64,000 nt of DNA, taken from contig OZ018408.1 of the NCBI GenBank assembly GCA_963969595.1, positions 37,076,108-37,140,107 on the forward strand. The letters are read 5' to 3'. How positions within the stretch are numbered: position 1 is the stretch's first letter; each line of letters opens with the position of its first letter. The notes under the pieces were generated by a model. The model was not told where the DNA came from and made no database searches. It worked only from the letters and a program-made list of their open reading frames with translations. This document shows, piece after piece, positions 11,735 through 24,120 of the stretch. The position numbers and the translations under genes were made by a program. This DNA comes from Neckera pumila. Lineage: Eukaryota > Streptophyta > Bryopsida > Hypnales > Neckeraceae.

Positions 11735-12292
11735 ATGGCGGCCATGGGGATGAAATGGGCTTCCTGGCTGTTGCAAGCGCTGGTGCTGCTCATGATCGTG
11801 CAAAGCGTGGTGGGCGTGACGTGGGGCAGCTTCACCAGAGACGCGTGCGTAGCCACAGGCAAACGCAAGTGGTACTCGCGTCTGTTCGACATCCAGGGCG
11901 ACTGGAATAATGCGTGCCGGAACACTCCAGCCACTGTGAACGGACAGTTCTTCACCCGCCCCACCAACTGCGTCAACAAAGGCGTTGGCGGAGAATGGGG
12001 CGAGTTTTGGCTCATTGACAATACCTGCAATGATTTTCTTTCACTGGTGGGCGTGACGTGGGGCAGCTTCACCAGGGCCGAGTGCGTAGCCACAGGCAAG
12101 CGCAAGTGGTACTCGCGTCTGTTCGACATCCAGGGCGACTGGAATAATGCGTGCCGGAACACTCCAGCCACTGTGAACGGACAGTTCTTCAGCCGCCCCA
12201 GCAACTGCGTCAACAAAGGCGTTGGCGGAGAGTGGGGCGAGTTTTACGTCGATGACTCTAGCTGCAATAACAATTATGCACTGATTCAGTAG
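11735..12292 (+). CDS. Secreted two-repeat cysteine-containing protein, unknown function
   Basis: This is an intronless frame of 185 codons. The ATG at 11735 is the first in the frame. Residues 1-27 form a signal peptide: a basic-aromatic start (MKW), the hydrophobic run LLQALVLLMIV, then QSVVG. The mature part is two tandem repeats of 79 residues, starting VTWGSFTR at residues 28 and 107. Each has four cysteines at matching places (for example NACRNTP and CVNKG) and a WGEF block before the last cysteine, which suggests two disulphides per repeat in an extracellular protein. The DNA of the repeats is nearly identical: about seven differences in the first 195 nt, then divergence at the C-terminal edge. 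Small secreted proteins with a similar W/C spacing exist in plants and fungi as far as I recall, without a settled function, so I assign none. A TATA-like box and an AATAAA frame the gene. The long frames on the opposite strand are shadows. Confidence 0.85.
   Translation: MAAMGMKWASWLLQALVLLMIVQSVVGVTWGSFTRDACVATGKRKWYSRLFDIQGDWNNACRNTPATVNGQFFTRPTNCVNKGVGGEWGEFWLIDNTCNDFLSLVGVTWGSFTRAECVATGKRKWYSRLFDIQGDWNNACRNTPATVNGQFFSRPSNCVNKGVGGEWGEFYVDDSSCNNNYALIQ
11810..12046 (+). repeat. In-gene tandem repeat, unit 1 (237 bp)
   Basis: The 79-codon unit begins at the VGVTW coding junction. Unit 2 (12047-12283) repeats it in frame with few substitutions: GAC-GCG becomes GCC-GAG, two ACC codons become AGC, and there are three silent-type changes. 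Confidence 0.9.
12047..12283 (+). repeat. In-gene tandem repeat, unit 2 (237 bp)
   Basis: This is the second copy of the 79-codon unit. It diverges from unit 1 only after the WGEF codons, where the last ~15 codons differ strongly. Confidence 0.9.
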
Positions 12293-12739
12293 ACCGGGTT
12301 GCTCCGGTCGATCAATCCACAACAGCCTGCTGCTAGCTAGCTACAAGCTCGCTAGCTCTTGATCCATCCATTTGGAATTGCATGCTAGCATATATGTGGG
12401 CATGCACATAGATGTAGATGTTTGTAATTGCAGTCCGAGTATGAATGGTATAAGACTATTGGACTCCCGGTTGGATTGTTTGTGTTTGAGGAGGAGATCC
12501 GATCAAAGCCAGCTATGAACAGGCTAGGAGATCGAAGCAGTTCATAATAATATTCTGTATGTGCGAGGAATGGAACGGGTAGGAGGGAGCCATTCAGTTG
12601 AGCTGTGCCTGTATGTGTTCATGTACGTTGAGCTGTCTGCGTTACAGGCTCTCCTTCGAGGTTTCGAATTAATGTGTTGTCATTAAATATTATGTCCTCC
12701 AGTGATCGGTAAGTGTGTGCATCATACCGGTTTACATAT

Positions 12740-12745
12740 AATAAA
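12740..12745 (+). terminator. Polyadenylation signal AATAAA
   Basis: AATAAA lies 448 bp after the stop of the repeat-protein gene. A weaker ATTAAATA lies at about 12683. Plant 3' ends are loosely defined, so either could be used. Confidence 0.4.
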
Positions 12746-12749
12746 GAAA

Positions 12750-14949
12750 CTTCGACTTGGACTCTTCAGATATCTGAGCAACCTGCTTCAATGACGCATT
12801 TACTTGTCCAGATACTTGTGTACAGTACTTCCCGTGTGGATTCTCTGTCATGAAGCCGATCACGTGTGCTTGAAAGGAATTCTACTTTTACCTTTACTTA
12901 TATATGGTGTTATGTCTTCTTTGGGGAGTTACATAACTCAATTTGGAAGATTGTGATGGGCAGATTGCAAGCTTGTAGAAAATGGGGTCTTAGATTGAAA
13001 CCGTAGCTTGCAGGCGTTGCTGCAGGCTTGATCGACGGCTAGATCGAAGATTGTTATATCACATAGTACTGGTAGTATGAAATGGATGAGAGAATTTTGA
13101 GTCTGAGGACTTAAAGCAGTTTTAGATGTGGAGACTTCAATTGGAGTTACATATTATGCTTGAGCAGAATTGAAGCTGTCAAATTAAATTTTAATGGAAA
13201 TAACATTCGGTTGGGTACGTGACAAATATGCTTGCGACATATATGAGGACATTATTAGTGAAGAAAGTTAACGAAATTGATTCAAAATTGGCAGAACTTG
13301 GGGGGATATGATTGTGATTCGAGGATATCAATTGTGATCAAAGAAACCAGACTTGATTTGGAATATTTTGGATGAGTTTCTTGGGGATGATAATTAATTT
13401 ACATGCATAACATTGTTGTGATAGAAAACTCGTCCTTCAGTTCTTCACCCTATATACAACCAAACAAGTCATGCACTCATGCACTGTAGAAAATGAGAGG
13501 CACTAAATTTAGTAGCAAGGGTAAAGATTCTTGAAGGAATTAATGTTCCTTTTCTAAAGATGTTTGGTATCCGTTTGAAGAGAAATGTTTATGGATTTCA
13601 GCCTTCTTTCAGTTAGCACGCAAATATCATTGGTTTTATTTGTGTTGATGTTTTGCAGGAGTGGTTGTTAAAATAGAAACAAAATTTTTTATAAAATATT
13701 CTCAATTTTGAAGAGGGTGTCATCTCATGCAATTGTCAAATTTGAACTGAACAAATGATCATATTTTGTATATGCAAATGCATAAATTATGCTTCATTCA
13801 AAACCACCAAACATCTTTAAATGGAAATTATAGCTTCATCCTCCTATAAAGATTGCAAGTTGTACAAAAGTTGAGACTCTTGAATATAAGCATTTGCTAA
13901 TTTTTCTAGACTATAGGAATTAGATTTTTCAAAGTATCAAAATGAACACAATTTTAGGATGAAGTGAGGACTCTATTAAAGCTTGATGAAATCTAAGTTC
14001 AAAATTTTACTACTATTTCTACAAGGAATACAAGAAATCATTGTAGTTGCTTTAGGTGAGTTACAATGAGGACTATTATGGAAGAAAAAATTGTTGGTCA
14101 TAAGGTAGTATAGAGACTCATTTGGACAATTAACACAATTCCAAAAAAATCATATTTTTTCTGATTGAAAATAAAAAAATTTGAATTGCTATTACGTATT
14201 CACACAATTTTCAATGATCCTAAATAGCCTAGGCAACTATTGTGCTTGAAATGAGTTGTTTTACCTTACACATTTTATTTTCTTCTATATTGACAATCAT
14301 AATATTAAGACAATGCCTCTAATTGGAAGCTTATGCGTATGGAAATAACATTAGGAATATCGACTAAGGTAAACTACAATTTTATTCTTTGATGGAGTTT
14401 TTTATCTATAAATTTGCAATGTAATTTTTCCACCAGAAATGTTGTTTGTAAATGTTTTGTTTTTTTTCAAACCTTACTAAGCCAAAAGAGTGTTGCTAGA
14501 AAATGTTGCAAATTATAACTCAAAAATCTAGCAACAACATCAAATTAAATGAGCAAACAGTTTATACATCCATATAGGTGACTGGATTAGTTATTACTTC
14601 TTCCGTTCTATAATATGATTCCCTTTTGTTCTTTGTATTTTTCTCAAATTACTTGTCTCCTTTACTTTAAGTTTCATTTTAGGATTGAAGATTTTTTGGG
14701 GGGTTCTAATATTAATTCCTAAAATCCCTAGGCTATTTTTTTTGTGAAAACCACTCACAATTGCCATTTTCAATGCAAACAACAAAAAAGTTACAATTTG
14801 TTTTTTCTATGTATCCAATCAAAGGATCTTTCACTACATTAATACAAAAATGTCTAGAAGAAATTTCACAAACTTTGACTATATCGATGATAAGATATAA
14901 ACCGGATTTAAAGTAAAGAAAATAAGAAAACCAATTTTTTTTTCAAGCT
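12750..14949. other. Spacer, no gene seen
   Basis: No convincing frame on either strand. GC falls steadily after 13600. Confidence 0.5.
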
Positions 14950-15724
14950 TGACTAGATTATAAGGTTTTAAATCCTCTTAATTAAAAAAATTTGTACTAC
15001 AAATTATGCTTTTAAATTTATTTCATATTGGAAGAATGAATTATTTAAAAATCGGGGGAAAAAATTAAATAAAAATCGTAGAACTTTCATTCTTTAAAAA
15101 ATCATTACATTGAAATGGGTACAAGAAAGAAATTAGCATGTTCCAAAAAGCTATTGTTAAATTGAAATGGGTACAAGATAGAAATTAGCCTGTTTATTGG
15201 AAGAGCAAAATAGTTGACAGCCCTAACATAGAACTGAAACATGCTAATTCCAATTGTGATATTATTTTAGTACGCAAACTAAACTATATATAAAAACGTT
15301 TTGCAAAATTGTAAAAATTGAATTAAAAAATCGATCTAATAGATTATTTTTTCAAAAATTTGTCAAAATTGCTTCAAAAAAAGAAGCTTATAATTTTCAC
15401 TTCATTATCCAAATTGAATATATCAAATCTTAAAGGTTATACACAAACAAAAATATAATCTATAAATTTTTATTTTTTTAAAATTAGTTCAAGTTTTTAA
15501 TTTTTTTTTGGTTGCCTGTCTTTATTTATTTTGGGCTTATTATAGCATAATTTTTTCTCCCAAGCATTAATTGAAATAGAAATTATACTATTATCCAAAA
15601 AGCTAATCAATTTTCCTATTTTGAAAAAAATTAAAAAAAAATCTTAAAAAAAATTGAGATCATAAGTACCTATCCAAACCTTGAAGAGGCCCTTAAGGGG
15701 AATCTTGGGACATTTTGAAGTTAA
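14950..15724. mobile_element. TTAA-ended 0.9-kb element, decayed copy J
   Basis: The right half parallels copy D (47545-48477): TATAGCATAATTTTTTCTCCC, then AAGCTAATCA, AAGTACCTATC, and a GGCCCTTAAGGGGAA hairpin just before the terminal GAAGTTAA at 15717-15724. Copy G also ends GAAGTTAA. An inner near-duplication (TTGAAATGGGTACAAGA at about 15110 and 15160) is extra. The left border is uncertain. Confidence 0.45.
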
Positions 15725-17405
15725 GTAATGAAATGAAGCACAAAAAGTCTAGTTTATTATCCACTCTATAAATAAAAAAATTTCTAAAAACGGATTTCTT
15801 AATAGCAATTTCAAGTTGATTAGGTCAAAAAAATTTATTGAACTTTTCATTGAGTTTAATTGAATTCCAAGTTGTTCTTGTACAAATCTAAACACAAAGA
15901 CAAGGCAAGAAATTGTATAAAAAGGCTTTCTTCTCTATAAAGCCCATCCATTAGAAAAAATTTAGCCCTTGAAAGGGTCGCGAATTTTGCACCTCCCCAA
16001 TGCAATTATGGACAAAAATCAATATCAAAAATTACTTTTTATTTTTAAAAATTTGGATGCCACATCAATGCTTCATGAAAGTTTTATTTATTTATTTTTT
16101 AAAGTTTTATTTTATTTATTTATTTTGTAGTTGCATTAAAGGGATGCCAAAAATAAAAAAACTCATGGCCTTTTTGAGGGCTGATTTTTTTGGTAATCTT
16201 TATTTATATGTAATACTTTATAGCAATTGCAACTTCCAACTCAATCTTTGATCTTTCCTAGATTGCAATTAACAACCCCTTAGTTTCACTTGTTTTGCAA
16301 TTTTACTATTAATAGAATCATTGGAATGTAACATGCAATTAAAAAATGTTGCCAAATCCTTTATACCTTCACTACAACATTATAAAAAAGGCTATTATAA
16401 TAGTTGAAGGATTATATGTTATTTTTTCCATATATGTCTGTCTAAAGGGTATTTGTAGAAGGCATATTGTTATTATTTTCCCCATAATTATAGTATCCTA
16501 TTATGATGGCAATATTATTTGTCGAAAAAAAAATTTGTATTTTTTTTTTATATACCTTTGGTAATTTAAGAGTTTTAATTTTTGCAGTTTTTCTTCATGG
16601 TTGTCAGGTTTATAACCTTGACAAAAGAATTACAAAAAACACACACTAGCAACAACAAGGTGAGCTCTTATTAATACATAGAAAATTATAGACCAAATTT
16701 TCTATTATAATATTATTAACCATTTTAGATTTGGGCAATATATCTAGCAAGATAACAAGATTGCAGTATTACGGTAGCATTTGCCTTATCTCCCTATAAT
16801 AGACCATTGCCAATACAAGAATGAATGTTTTGGATTTAGTAAAACCATTATGCTTTGCAACTTAGTATAGAATCCGGACCGTGAAATGACTTCATCACTC
16901 TACAGCACAACAACAATATGGTGGGAAAAATGTACAAAACAAAAGCATTAAACCTTATACTACATTAGAAAAAATCGTAGGCCTCATGTGGTCGCTCCAG
17001 AGCAGCTGAAAGGACCCCAAGATTTCATTTAACTTTGCTTAATGATTTGTTTTTCCCCTATAGTCGATCACCTAAAGTTGTGATGTCTAATGACTGTTAG
17101 TAGTTTGAAATCCAAGTACAAGTGGTTAAATAATCAAAGTTCAAGTATTGTAATGCACCTTAACCTTGGTTATTGAATACCTTATATTCTAAACAAATTT
17201 TAGAAAAAAATCAAATGTCAAAATTAGTCCGATGACGTCTAATGTTAAGATCTTTTTTAATGGAAATATGATAGTCATAATTCATTGACAATTGGTGAAA
17301 ACAAAGGGTGAAGAGCTTGTTTTATATAGAAAAATCAATTGTCTATGGTGAAATCTCAAAGAATATGGGATATTTTCAAGAAAAATCACTCATTGTTCAA
17401 ATTCA
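15725..17405. other. AT-rich spacer, no gene seen
   Basis: Only low-complexity AT-rich frames occur (for example 16000-16251 and 16346-16564); their composition follows the base content and they show no domain. Confidence 0.5.
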
Positions 17406-17783
17406 AGAATTGTGTTAAGAGTCAAATTTCAGACCTCATTTAGGCATAGTAGAATAATTTTTTTCAAAAATCTTTAAACTAAGAAAATGTGGAGAACCAA
17501 TTTAGCTTTCATTTCAAAAAATCTATTTGAGATTTAGAGCATCCAATAAAAAGTTATAGACAAAATTCTAAGAGGGTGTTTAAATGTGAAAGAAAATTTT
17601 GCTTCCAAACCCTTTTAGAAATTTGTCCATAACTTTTTATTGAAGGATCTAAAACTCAAACGGATTTTTGGAGATGAAAACTAGATTGATTCTCTACATT
17701 TTTTTAGTTCAAAGATTTTTGGAAAAAATTATTCTACTATGCCTAAATGAGGTCTAAAATTTGTATTTTAACACAATTTCTGC
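17406..17783. mobile_element. Long inverted repeat (~175-bp arms)
   Basis: The left arm starts AGAATTGTGTTA at 17406. The right arm ends TAACACAATTTCTGC at about 17783. The stretch GACCTCATTTAGGCATAGTA is perfectly mirrored, and the body stays recognisably complementary to a centre near 17588. It is non-coding. The sequence on both sides (17265-17400 and 17785-17900) has a relative at about 41880-42200, so the inverted repeat may sit inside a larger element. Confidence 0.75.
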
Positions 17784-18550
17784 ATTTTACTTCACTATGA
17801 GTGGTCGTGCTCTTATTAGTTCTAGTTTACATATCCCACATGGATTGTTGTACCTACTACTATCCCACTTGTATAAATATCTTTCCTTCTCAACTTCAAG
17901 TTCACTAAACTATTTGGCTTACAAAGTTAGTTCAAAATCACTAGTGTTTCTAACATTTTTTGACAATTGCATACTCAAAATTGGCTTCCTTCAATTCAAA
18001 ATCCACAATGAAGGAGCCAAAGAACTCATAACCCTCTTGAAAGAAAGGCCACATAACCAATGTGTAGGGCCATCATTACAATTTGGCATTTTTCAACACA
18101 TTTGCCCTTTTTTTTTCTGTAGACTTAAAGCTGCCCATTTTTTTTTGAAGGAAATTGGGCATTAAATTGTCTAAAAAACAACAACTAGTCGCAATAGAAA
18201 TAGATAAAAAAAATACAACAATAAGCAAATATCTATGAACCATGGAGATCATCATTTTTGATAGTGTGTGAATCATTTTCTTAAAAACTTGAAGAGCAGT
18301 TATTGGAAAATGAACTACTAATGACACAGGACTTCTTCATTTCACCTAAAATCATTTCTACATTATAATTCGCATATGTTACATTTTGAATCCTAAAAAA
18401 ATTCATTAGATGCCATATTTAATTATATTTTGAATTTTTTTTAACAAACCTCATCCTAACGTAAGGTGCAACACATCAGAAAATTGAAAATAAATAAACC
18501 AATTTTCTCACCCACCCACTAGGTTGCTTGCAAGTGGTTGATATGCACTA
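17784..18550. other. Spacer with a weak unassigned frame
   Basis: A plus-strand frame of 134 codons (17761-18165) overlaps the right arm of the inverted repeat. It resembles no family, has a repeat-derived start, and shows no splice context; I do not call it a gene. Confidence 0.4.
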
Positions 18551-18816
18551 AATAGTGCAATTGGGTTGCCTTGACAATTAGGTTGCCTTGACAATTAGGT
18601 TGCCTTACCCCAGAGAAGTTACCTTATGTTATCTCATGACTCATGGCTTGTTCGGATGGAGGCACAAGTGAGTCTCTAATCCCGAGCCATGAAGCAATAA
18701 ACCAACCCGTGTAACACACATGTTTCCCTACATCATTGCATCCTTCTACAGTAACTTTGATATTGATATAGTGTGAATGTCAAGATATTAGTCTGGGGCA
18801 ACCTAATTGCACTATT
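18551..18816. mobile_element. Inverted-repeat element, AATAGTGCAATT family (copy a)
   Basis: The left end AATAGTGCAATTGGGTTGCC (18551-18570) matches the reverse complement of the right end at 18797-18816, with one mismatch in 20. The 266-bp body is non-coding and contains a 17-bp tandem repeat of the inner end (AATTAGGTTGCCTTGAC). A second, interrupted copy lies at 45722-46390, and a lone right end at 49769-49790. It is a MITE-type element. Confidence 0.8.
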
Positions 18817-20412
18817 CAATGTAAATTATTTTAACCCTTATAACATTCAGTAGCATTAGTTGTCATTGCCTTGGTTCTACAGTGGAGAATGTGAAATATT
18901 CCACACCCAATAGTCTTTATGTTGCCACTCCCTTTCCTCTACATCCTCCACTTGTTAGTAGCTAACTTCTTGATGAAGTAAGTTATTGTTGAATGTGAAA
19001 TATTCCACACCCTCCACTGTAGAACAAAGACACTGACAACTAAGTTAATGCTAACACTGAATGTTATGCTCGCAATGAAATTCCGTTTCATTTGTCACAC
19101 ATCAATAAAAACATAAAAAAAACACAATAAAAGTAAACTCCATGCCTGACATGCCAGATAGTAACTTAAAGTACGTCTTGACAGTCATAAGTCGTATTCC
19201 TAGTAGACTAGGAGAGTCTGCAGTACTGAACCACTGGAGCTCCAGCATTGATGAGAAGCGGTGCGTGGAGCTGGTGGTCCAGAATCCCATGCACCTGGTT
19301 CATGGCAGTAAGTTGCAGCAATAATCTCACATGTATACTTGTACTCAGACAGAGCTCCTAAAAGTCTCATTACTGTGTCTGCAATTCTAACTTACAGTAC
19401 AGTAATCAAGCTCAAGCTCAAGCTCATTGGACAGTGATGCACACCCACCCCACAGTCTTCACAACACGGCAAATGTACTTGTAACTTACCAGCAGTACTT
19501 GAGCCAGCCGCCTCTCACATCATCGTCCTCGGACATCCCCCAGATATATGCATCAAGCATTCAAGCGAGTTAATTAGTTCGGTGGAACGCGTTTTGCACG
19601 GAGCTATTGGAGAATTAGAACAGCTTATAAGCAATATTCACAGGGTTGCTGACATTCATGTGAGTGGCATTTCAGTTGATTTTGGTTTAAGGATCGAATG
19701 AGTTTGAGCTTCGACTGTAGACGCAAGGCTGCAAGTTAAGCAGCAACTGCAAGTGCTGTACAGAAGTGAGCATTATTTGTGTGTTTACTGTACAGCTTTA
19801 CGACTCAAGTGCCAGCTTCACAGGGCTTAAGGCCATTCTTCAATTTTGAGGGTTCATGTGCAGCAGGGGCTTCGATTAGTTTTCAGGTTTGCCGATCTTG
19901 CAGCTAGCTTGCAATCTTTTCTTTAGTTAAGCATTGGGGTAGGTTACGGCGTTTGTGTTTGAAGTGAGGACGTGCGGTACGAGGGTTGTGTTTGTGTTCT
20001 TTCTCTTAGTACGATTGATCGAGCTCCTGAGAGTTGATACTTGCGTAATATGATCGATGCCTATAGTGCAAATTAAACCTTCTGTACGTTGATTCAATTC
20101 GATATGTTGGTGAAAAAGTAGAGAGTGCAACGATCTTGTTATGTTGATTCGGAAGGGGTTTTGCAGTAGTGGTATGGTGTAGAGAACAATATCTCAGTTC
20201 TTTGAAATTTTTGATTTGGAGGTGATCTTTGAATTAAGCATTGATGGTGGTCTCCATGTTGACGTTATCAGTGGATCACTCGCTTGAGGAGCTGCAGTGG
20301 CTGTAACGTACAATCCCACTGACTTGCTAAGAGTCCTATCTTACCCGGGATCTGACTGTATCACATGCAGGCCGAGTACGTTTGTAAGCTTCAAGATTAG
20401 GGTTGAAATCCA
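18817..20412. other. Upstream region and probable leader of the LEA_2 gene
   Basis: From about 19140 the base composition becomes gene-like. ATTAGGGTTGAAATCC stands just before the LEA_2 start. TCACATGCAG/GCC near 20370 is a possible splice acceptor, so the 5' leader may be spliced. GCAATGAAATTCCGTTTCAT at 19073 matches the tail of the retroposon at 50150 and is probably a fragment of it. The frames at 19142-19324 and 20297-20590 show no domain. Confidence 0.4.
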
Positions 20413-22519
20413 ATGGAACACAAGGTGGAACAGGATTTGGCGAAGGAGAAGATCCTGGAAGGAAAATCAGCCCCAGGTGATGATGCGGAAATCAAGGTTA
20501 GTACAAGAAGAATTTTTCTCAGCACGAAGTTATGTTAAACACTCACGCCTCTTGAATTTCACCCAAGATGGACGTAATATGGAATTTTGAAACATTGTGA
20601 CGATCAGTTAGCGTTGCATGTGAAAGTGACCGAAAAGAAGTAGCTTGGGACGGGATGCAAGGAGCAATAAGGTAGTCTAAAAACTCGTCTTTTCACATAG
20701 ATCTCTCTAGTATTATACTCGTATGCGGCTTCGTTTGTATGCACATTCTTGTGATAGTTCTGTGTACGATGATGAGACCAAGAATGAGTTTTGAATTCCA
20801 GGATAAGTCTGATCCATTTTCTAGGGTTTGGTGATAGAGGGAACAGAGGGTGATGTTAAAGAGATATGGGCGTATTATGCTCAAATGCTCAAATTAGGTT
20901 GGTGTGCCCCAATACATTTAACAGCCTACCCTAAAGCGAACCACACCTTCACTTTTGACCGCCTCTTGTCTAATTTGTTTGATTTTGATGCAAATAGTAC
21001 GTTTGGCTTAACATGTTTGAAACTCCCAAGTGAGTTAAATACGCGCAGTAGGTTGCTGAAATTGTATCTTATTGATTATCATATGTTACAGACCAGAACA
21101 TATGCAATTTTGTTGCCTTCAAATCAAAAAATACCCTACAGTACCAAAGGGAGCAATGGCAAACTGATATACTCAATTAAGATTGTAATGATTATGGCAG
21201 GAATGGAAGCCACTGTACAGACGACGCAAGTTCCACATCTGTTGCTGCGTGCTAGCAGGAATTACCGTCGTGCTGGGCATCCTCATCATCATCCTTGTGT
21301 TCGCCGTGTTCAAAGCCAAGGACCCAGACGTCTGGGTGAATGGTGTGAAGCTAGCAGACCTCAACATTACCTATGGAACTCTGGTGCCTCGCATTCGCTT
21401 AATGCTGGACTTGAACATCACGGTACACAACCCCAACAAGGCAGACTTCAAGTACGGCAACGGCACTTCCATGCTCTACTACGACGCCATTGAAGTTGGC
21501 CATGCCGTCATTCCTGCAGGCAGATTGGGATCTGGGAACACCGTCACACAGATTGTGACGCTCAGTGTGCAAGCAGACAAGTTTCTCATGGGCTCTAACT
21601 TCTCTAAAGACTACACTGCAGGTAAGTAATTGAGCCTCTTCTCGTTTCATGTACTAGATCAACTACAATTACCTACTTGGTGACAGGACCCGATTTTTGC
21701 TTCTGTTAACCAAATGTCGAGCTGGCTTTATAGATGTTCAGGATATATCAGAAAAGGAAATTGGATGCACCTTTATCAGAATTTAGGTTGGGAACACCCA
21801 AATCATAGCATGGTTACTATAATTAGAATGCTCAAATTCTACATGTTTTTGTAAACAAAATGGAAGAGGTTTCCCACACACTTAAGAATGTTTATTTGGA
21901 TTCTGTATGCAAAAGTTATGAAGATTGACGTACTAAGAAATGACCTAAAATTAATGGTCTCAGATTTTAGGGTGTTACTTGGGTTAGCAGCAGGTAATAT
22001 AGGTTTTCTTACTTTCCTCAAGTTGACTGCTAGCAGTTTGCATTCATTGTTCACTGACTCTAGACTGCAGAGGAGATTCAGGGTATTACACCAATACAAG
22101 TTACATGCATATATAGTTATTTAGTTAGTTAGTTAGAGTAGGTCTCATATATATTTACAAAACTAAGCTCCAATCCTAACCTACAATGCACATTTGCAAT
22201 GCAGCTACATCATGGAATAAGCTATATTGCCTCTTGTAGTTTGTAGTTGCAGAATATCGGGACAGAGCCTCTTGCAGCACAGCTACTTGTTTGTAATTAA
22301 TTTGAGTTTTTCAGTGTGAGAAATTATGCTTTTCGCTGATGGATCCATCTTTCTGCAGGTCTGATTCCTGTTTCTGCAACGACAAGGGTAAGTGGACGAG
22401 TGAACGTCCTCAACGTTTACAAGCGCCATGCTGTATCCAAGTCGTGGTGCAGCATATCAGTGTTTGTAGCCAATGCAAGTCTGGCCAATTTCCAGTGCAA
22501 ATACACTCTCCACCATTAA
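20413..22519 (+). CDS. LEA_2 (NDR1/HIN1-like) single-pass membrane protein
   Basis: There are three exons: 20413-20496, 21201-21621 and 22359-22519. All junctions are GT-AG and the phases agree, giving 221 residues and a TAA at 22517. Residues 1-28 (exon 1) are charged and cytosolic. A basic stretch (PLYRRRKFH) leads into the cysteine-rich membrane segment at about 40-65 (CCCVLAGITVVLGILIIIL). The LEA_2 domain follows: LNITYGTLVPRI, then LDLNITVHNPNKADFKYG, YYDAIEVGHAVIPAG and, in exon 3, GRVNVLNVYKRHAVSK. It ends with a paired-cysteine tail (SWCSIS...FQCKYTLHH). In seed plants this class is annotated as LEA hydroxyproline-rich glycoprotein family or NHL proteins, which sit in the plasma or endomembranes and are linked to stress and defence. 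The specific role here is unknown. The first exon is assigned by phase and by the ATG context; its short sequence is the least certain part. Confidence 0.88.
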
Positions 22520-23051
22520 TGAACCCCCACCAATTGAAACCATAGTCCTATTTTCAGGCCTTGATTTCCATTTGCTGGAAGTGTTGCAAGTCCTTGATCA
22601 TTCCTAGGAGCCACTTATTGAAATTTTGACCTCATGTACAGACTACAGACGCAGAGATCTAGTATCATATATAGGCTCTTTTAGTATCATATCAAATTCT
22701 GCAGTAAGATAGACAGCTCCTCAAAATTTCTTCCGAGTAGACCTGAGGTAATTAGCATTGAATACGTTGTACTGCAATTGCCCTTGAAGGTCGTATTTTT
22801 TGTGGAGTGAGCACTATCGTAGCGCTGAATTAGCTACATAATGAGATTGAACATCTTTCTGGGTTCAGATTACCATGGTAACTGCACATATTATGGACAT
22901 TTTAAGATTTGTTGACGTAATTACAAGTAATCATGAGTCTGACTTATTTTGATTTCAAAATTTGTGTGGCATTGTATTTGTGTCACAATTAGGTCAGCTT
23001 TACAATTATGCATGTAGAGTGTAGGCCTACTTGAAGTTCATCCTTTTGGTA
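22520..23051. other. 3' flank of the LEA_2 gene
   Basis: Probable 3' untranslated sequence followed by AT-rich spacer; no clear AATAAA and no further frame. Confidence 0.4.
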
Positions 23052-23216
23052 TGATAGAAAACAATTTGCAAAAATAATATATTTATTATATTATATATTT
23101 GTAAACAAAAAAGAGGAGAGGTTATATGCACCGTTTGGTGGCAGCTTTTGGTATAATCAAAGATATTCTATAACATGTAACTTAATAGATTTAACCTATA
23201 TAAACTATATATAACA
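23052..23216 (-). repeat. 3' LTR of the minus-strand copia element
   Basis: It shares TGATAGAA at one edge, GGTATAATCAAAGAT and AATAGATTTAACCT in the middle, and TAACA at the other edge with the 5' LTR at 28696-28896. It is shorter through internal loss and diverged, which indicates an old insertion. Confidence 0.75.
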
Positions 23217-24120
23217 CTTCCTTAAATGATTTTAATAAGACTTTGAATCTATAATGATAAATCTATTAATATATCAAGATCTTCTTTGTTTTAAGTCATG
23301 TCAAATTTTAAATCCTATAAGTTTGAGATAATGATAATGTCTATCTATGGAAAGACTCTTGATTGTCATGTTGTAGATAGAAGTCCCCATCATTACTATT
23401 CACTAGCAGCAACTTGTTTTTGAGCAAAGTGAATTTGACTAGAAATATATTTGCTTATGTCTTGAAAACAGGGATTCTTTGTTAATTGTATGGCATTTTG
23501 GTTGTTAAAATATATTATCAACTAAAGACAATTGAAAGTAGTAAGTACATGGCAAAGTCACACTACTTCTGTGGAAGCACAAGAAAGGGCCATATACTCA
23601 TTTTCTATTGAAAGGCTATAGGTCTTTGTTTTTGACTAGTTCAACTTACAATACACTATCCTAGAAGAAAGCAATAACTAGATGTTGAACGGTGGTATCT
23701 TTGAGGTATTGTAAAATTTGCTTAGCAATACTTTAATGCTTTTTTCTAGGATTACGTAAAATTGAGTACTTGAATTTGTTAAATAAGAAATTTCAAGTCC
23801 GATATTAACAAAAACGTGCATCAAAGAATCTATAAGGGATTAATAAGGGATATTTTTTATATCAAAGAATTCTTCATCAATTTGAAGGGAATCAACTTTA
23901 GACATCTTTTGACCTAGTTCTACTGAAATTGAGTCAAAGTTACAAGTTTCCTTATTGTATTTGGAATTAAATGTTGATAATATCTTGCCTAAAATATTTT
24001 AAAAATTTGATTTTGTTGATTATAAATAACTTGTAAACCTAAGATTGTTGTGTAAACTTAACTTTTGTTTGATTCTTTGAAATAATCCATGGAAATCATT
24101 GGTGATTGATGAGGTATCAT

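Noticed and set aside
11689..12322. Long minus-strand frames (175 and 93 codons) across the repeat-protein gene
   Set aside because: They mirror the GC-rich coding strand and its internal repeat. The plus strand has the signal peptide, conserved cysteine pattern, TATA-like box and polyadenylation signal.
14598..14785. TACTTCTTCCGTTCTATAAT, resembling the start of Stowaway-type MITEs
   Set aside because: No mirrored right end could be found, so the resemblance may be chance.
20828..21493. A 221-codon plus-strand frame in the LEA_2 locus
   Set aside because: It covers intron 1 and then runs out of frame through exon 2. The LEA_2 domain is in the other frame and splices correctly.
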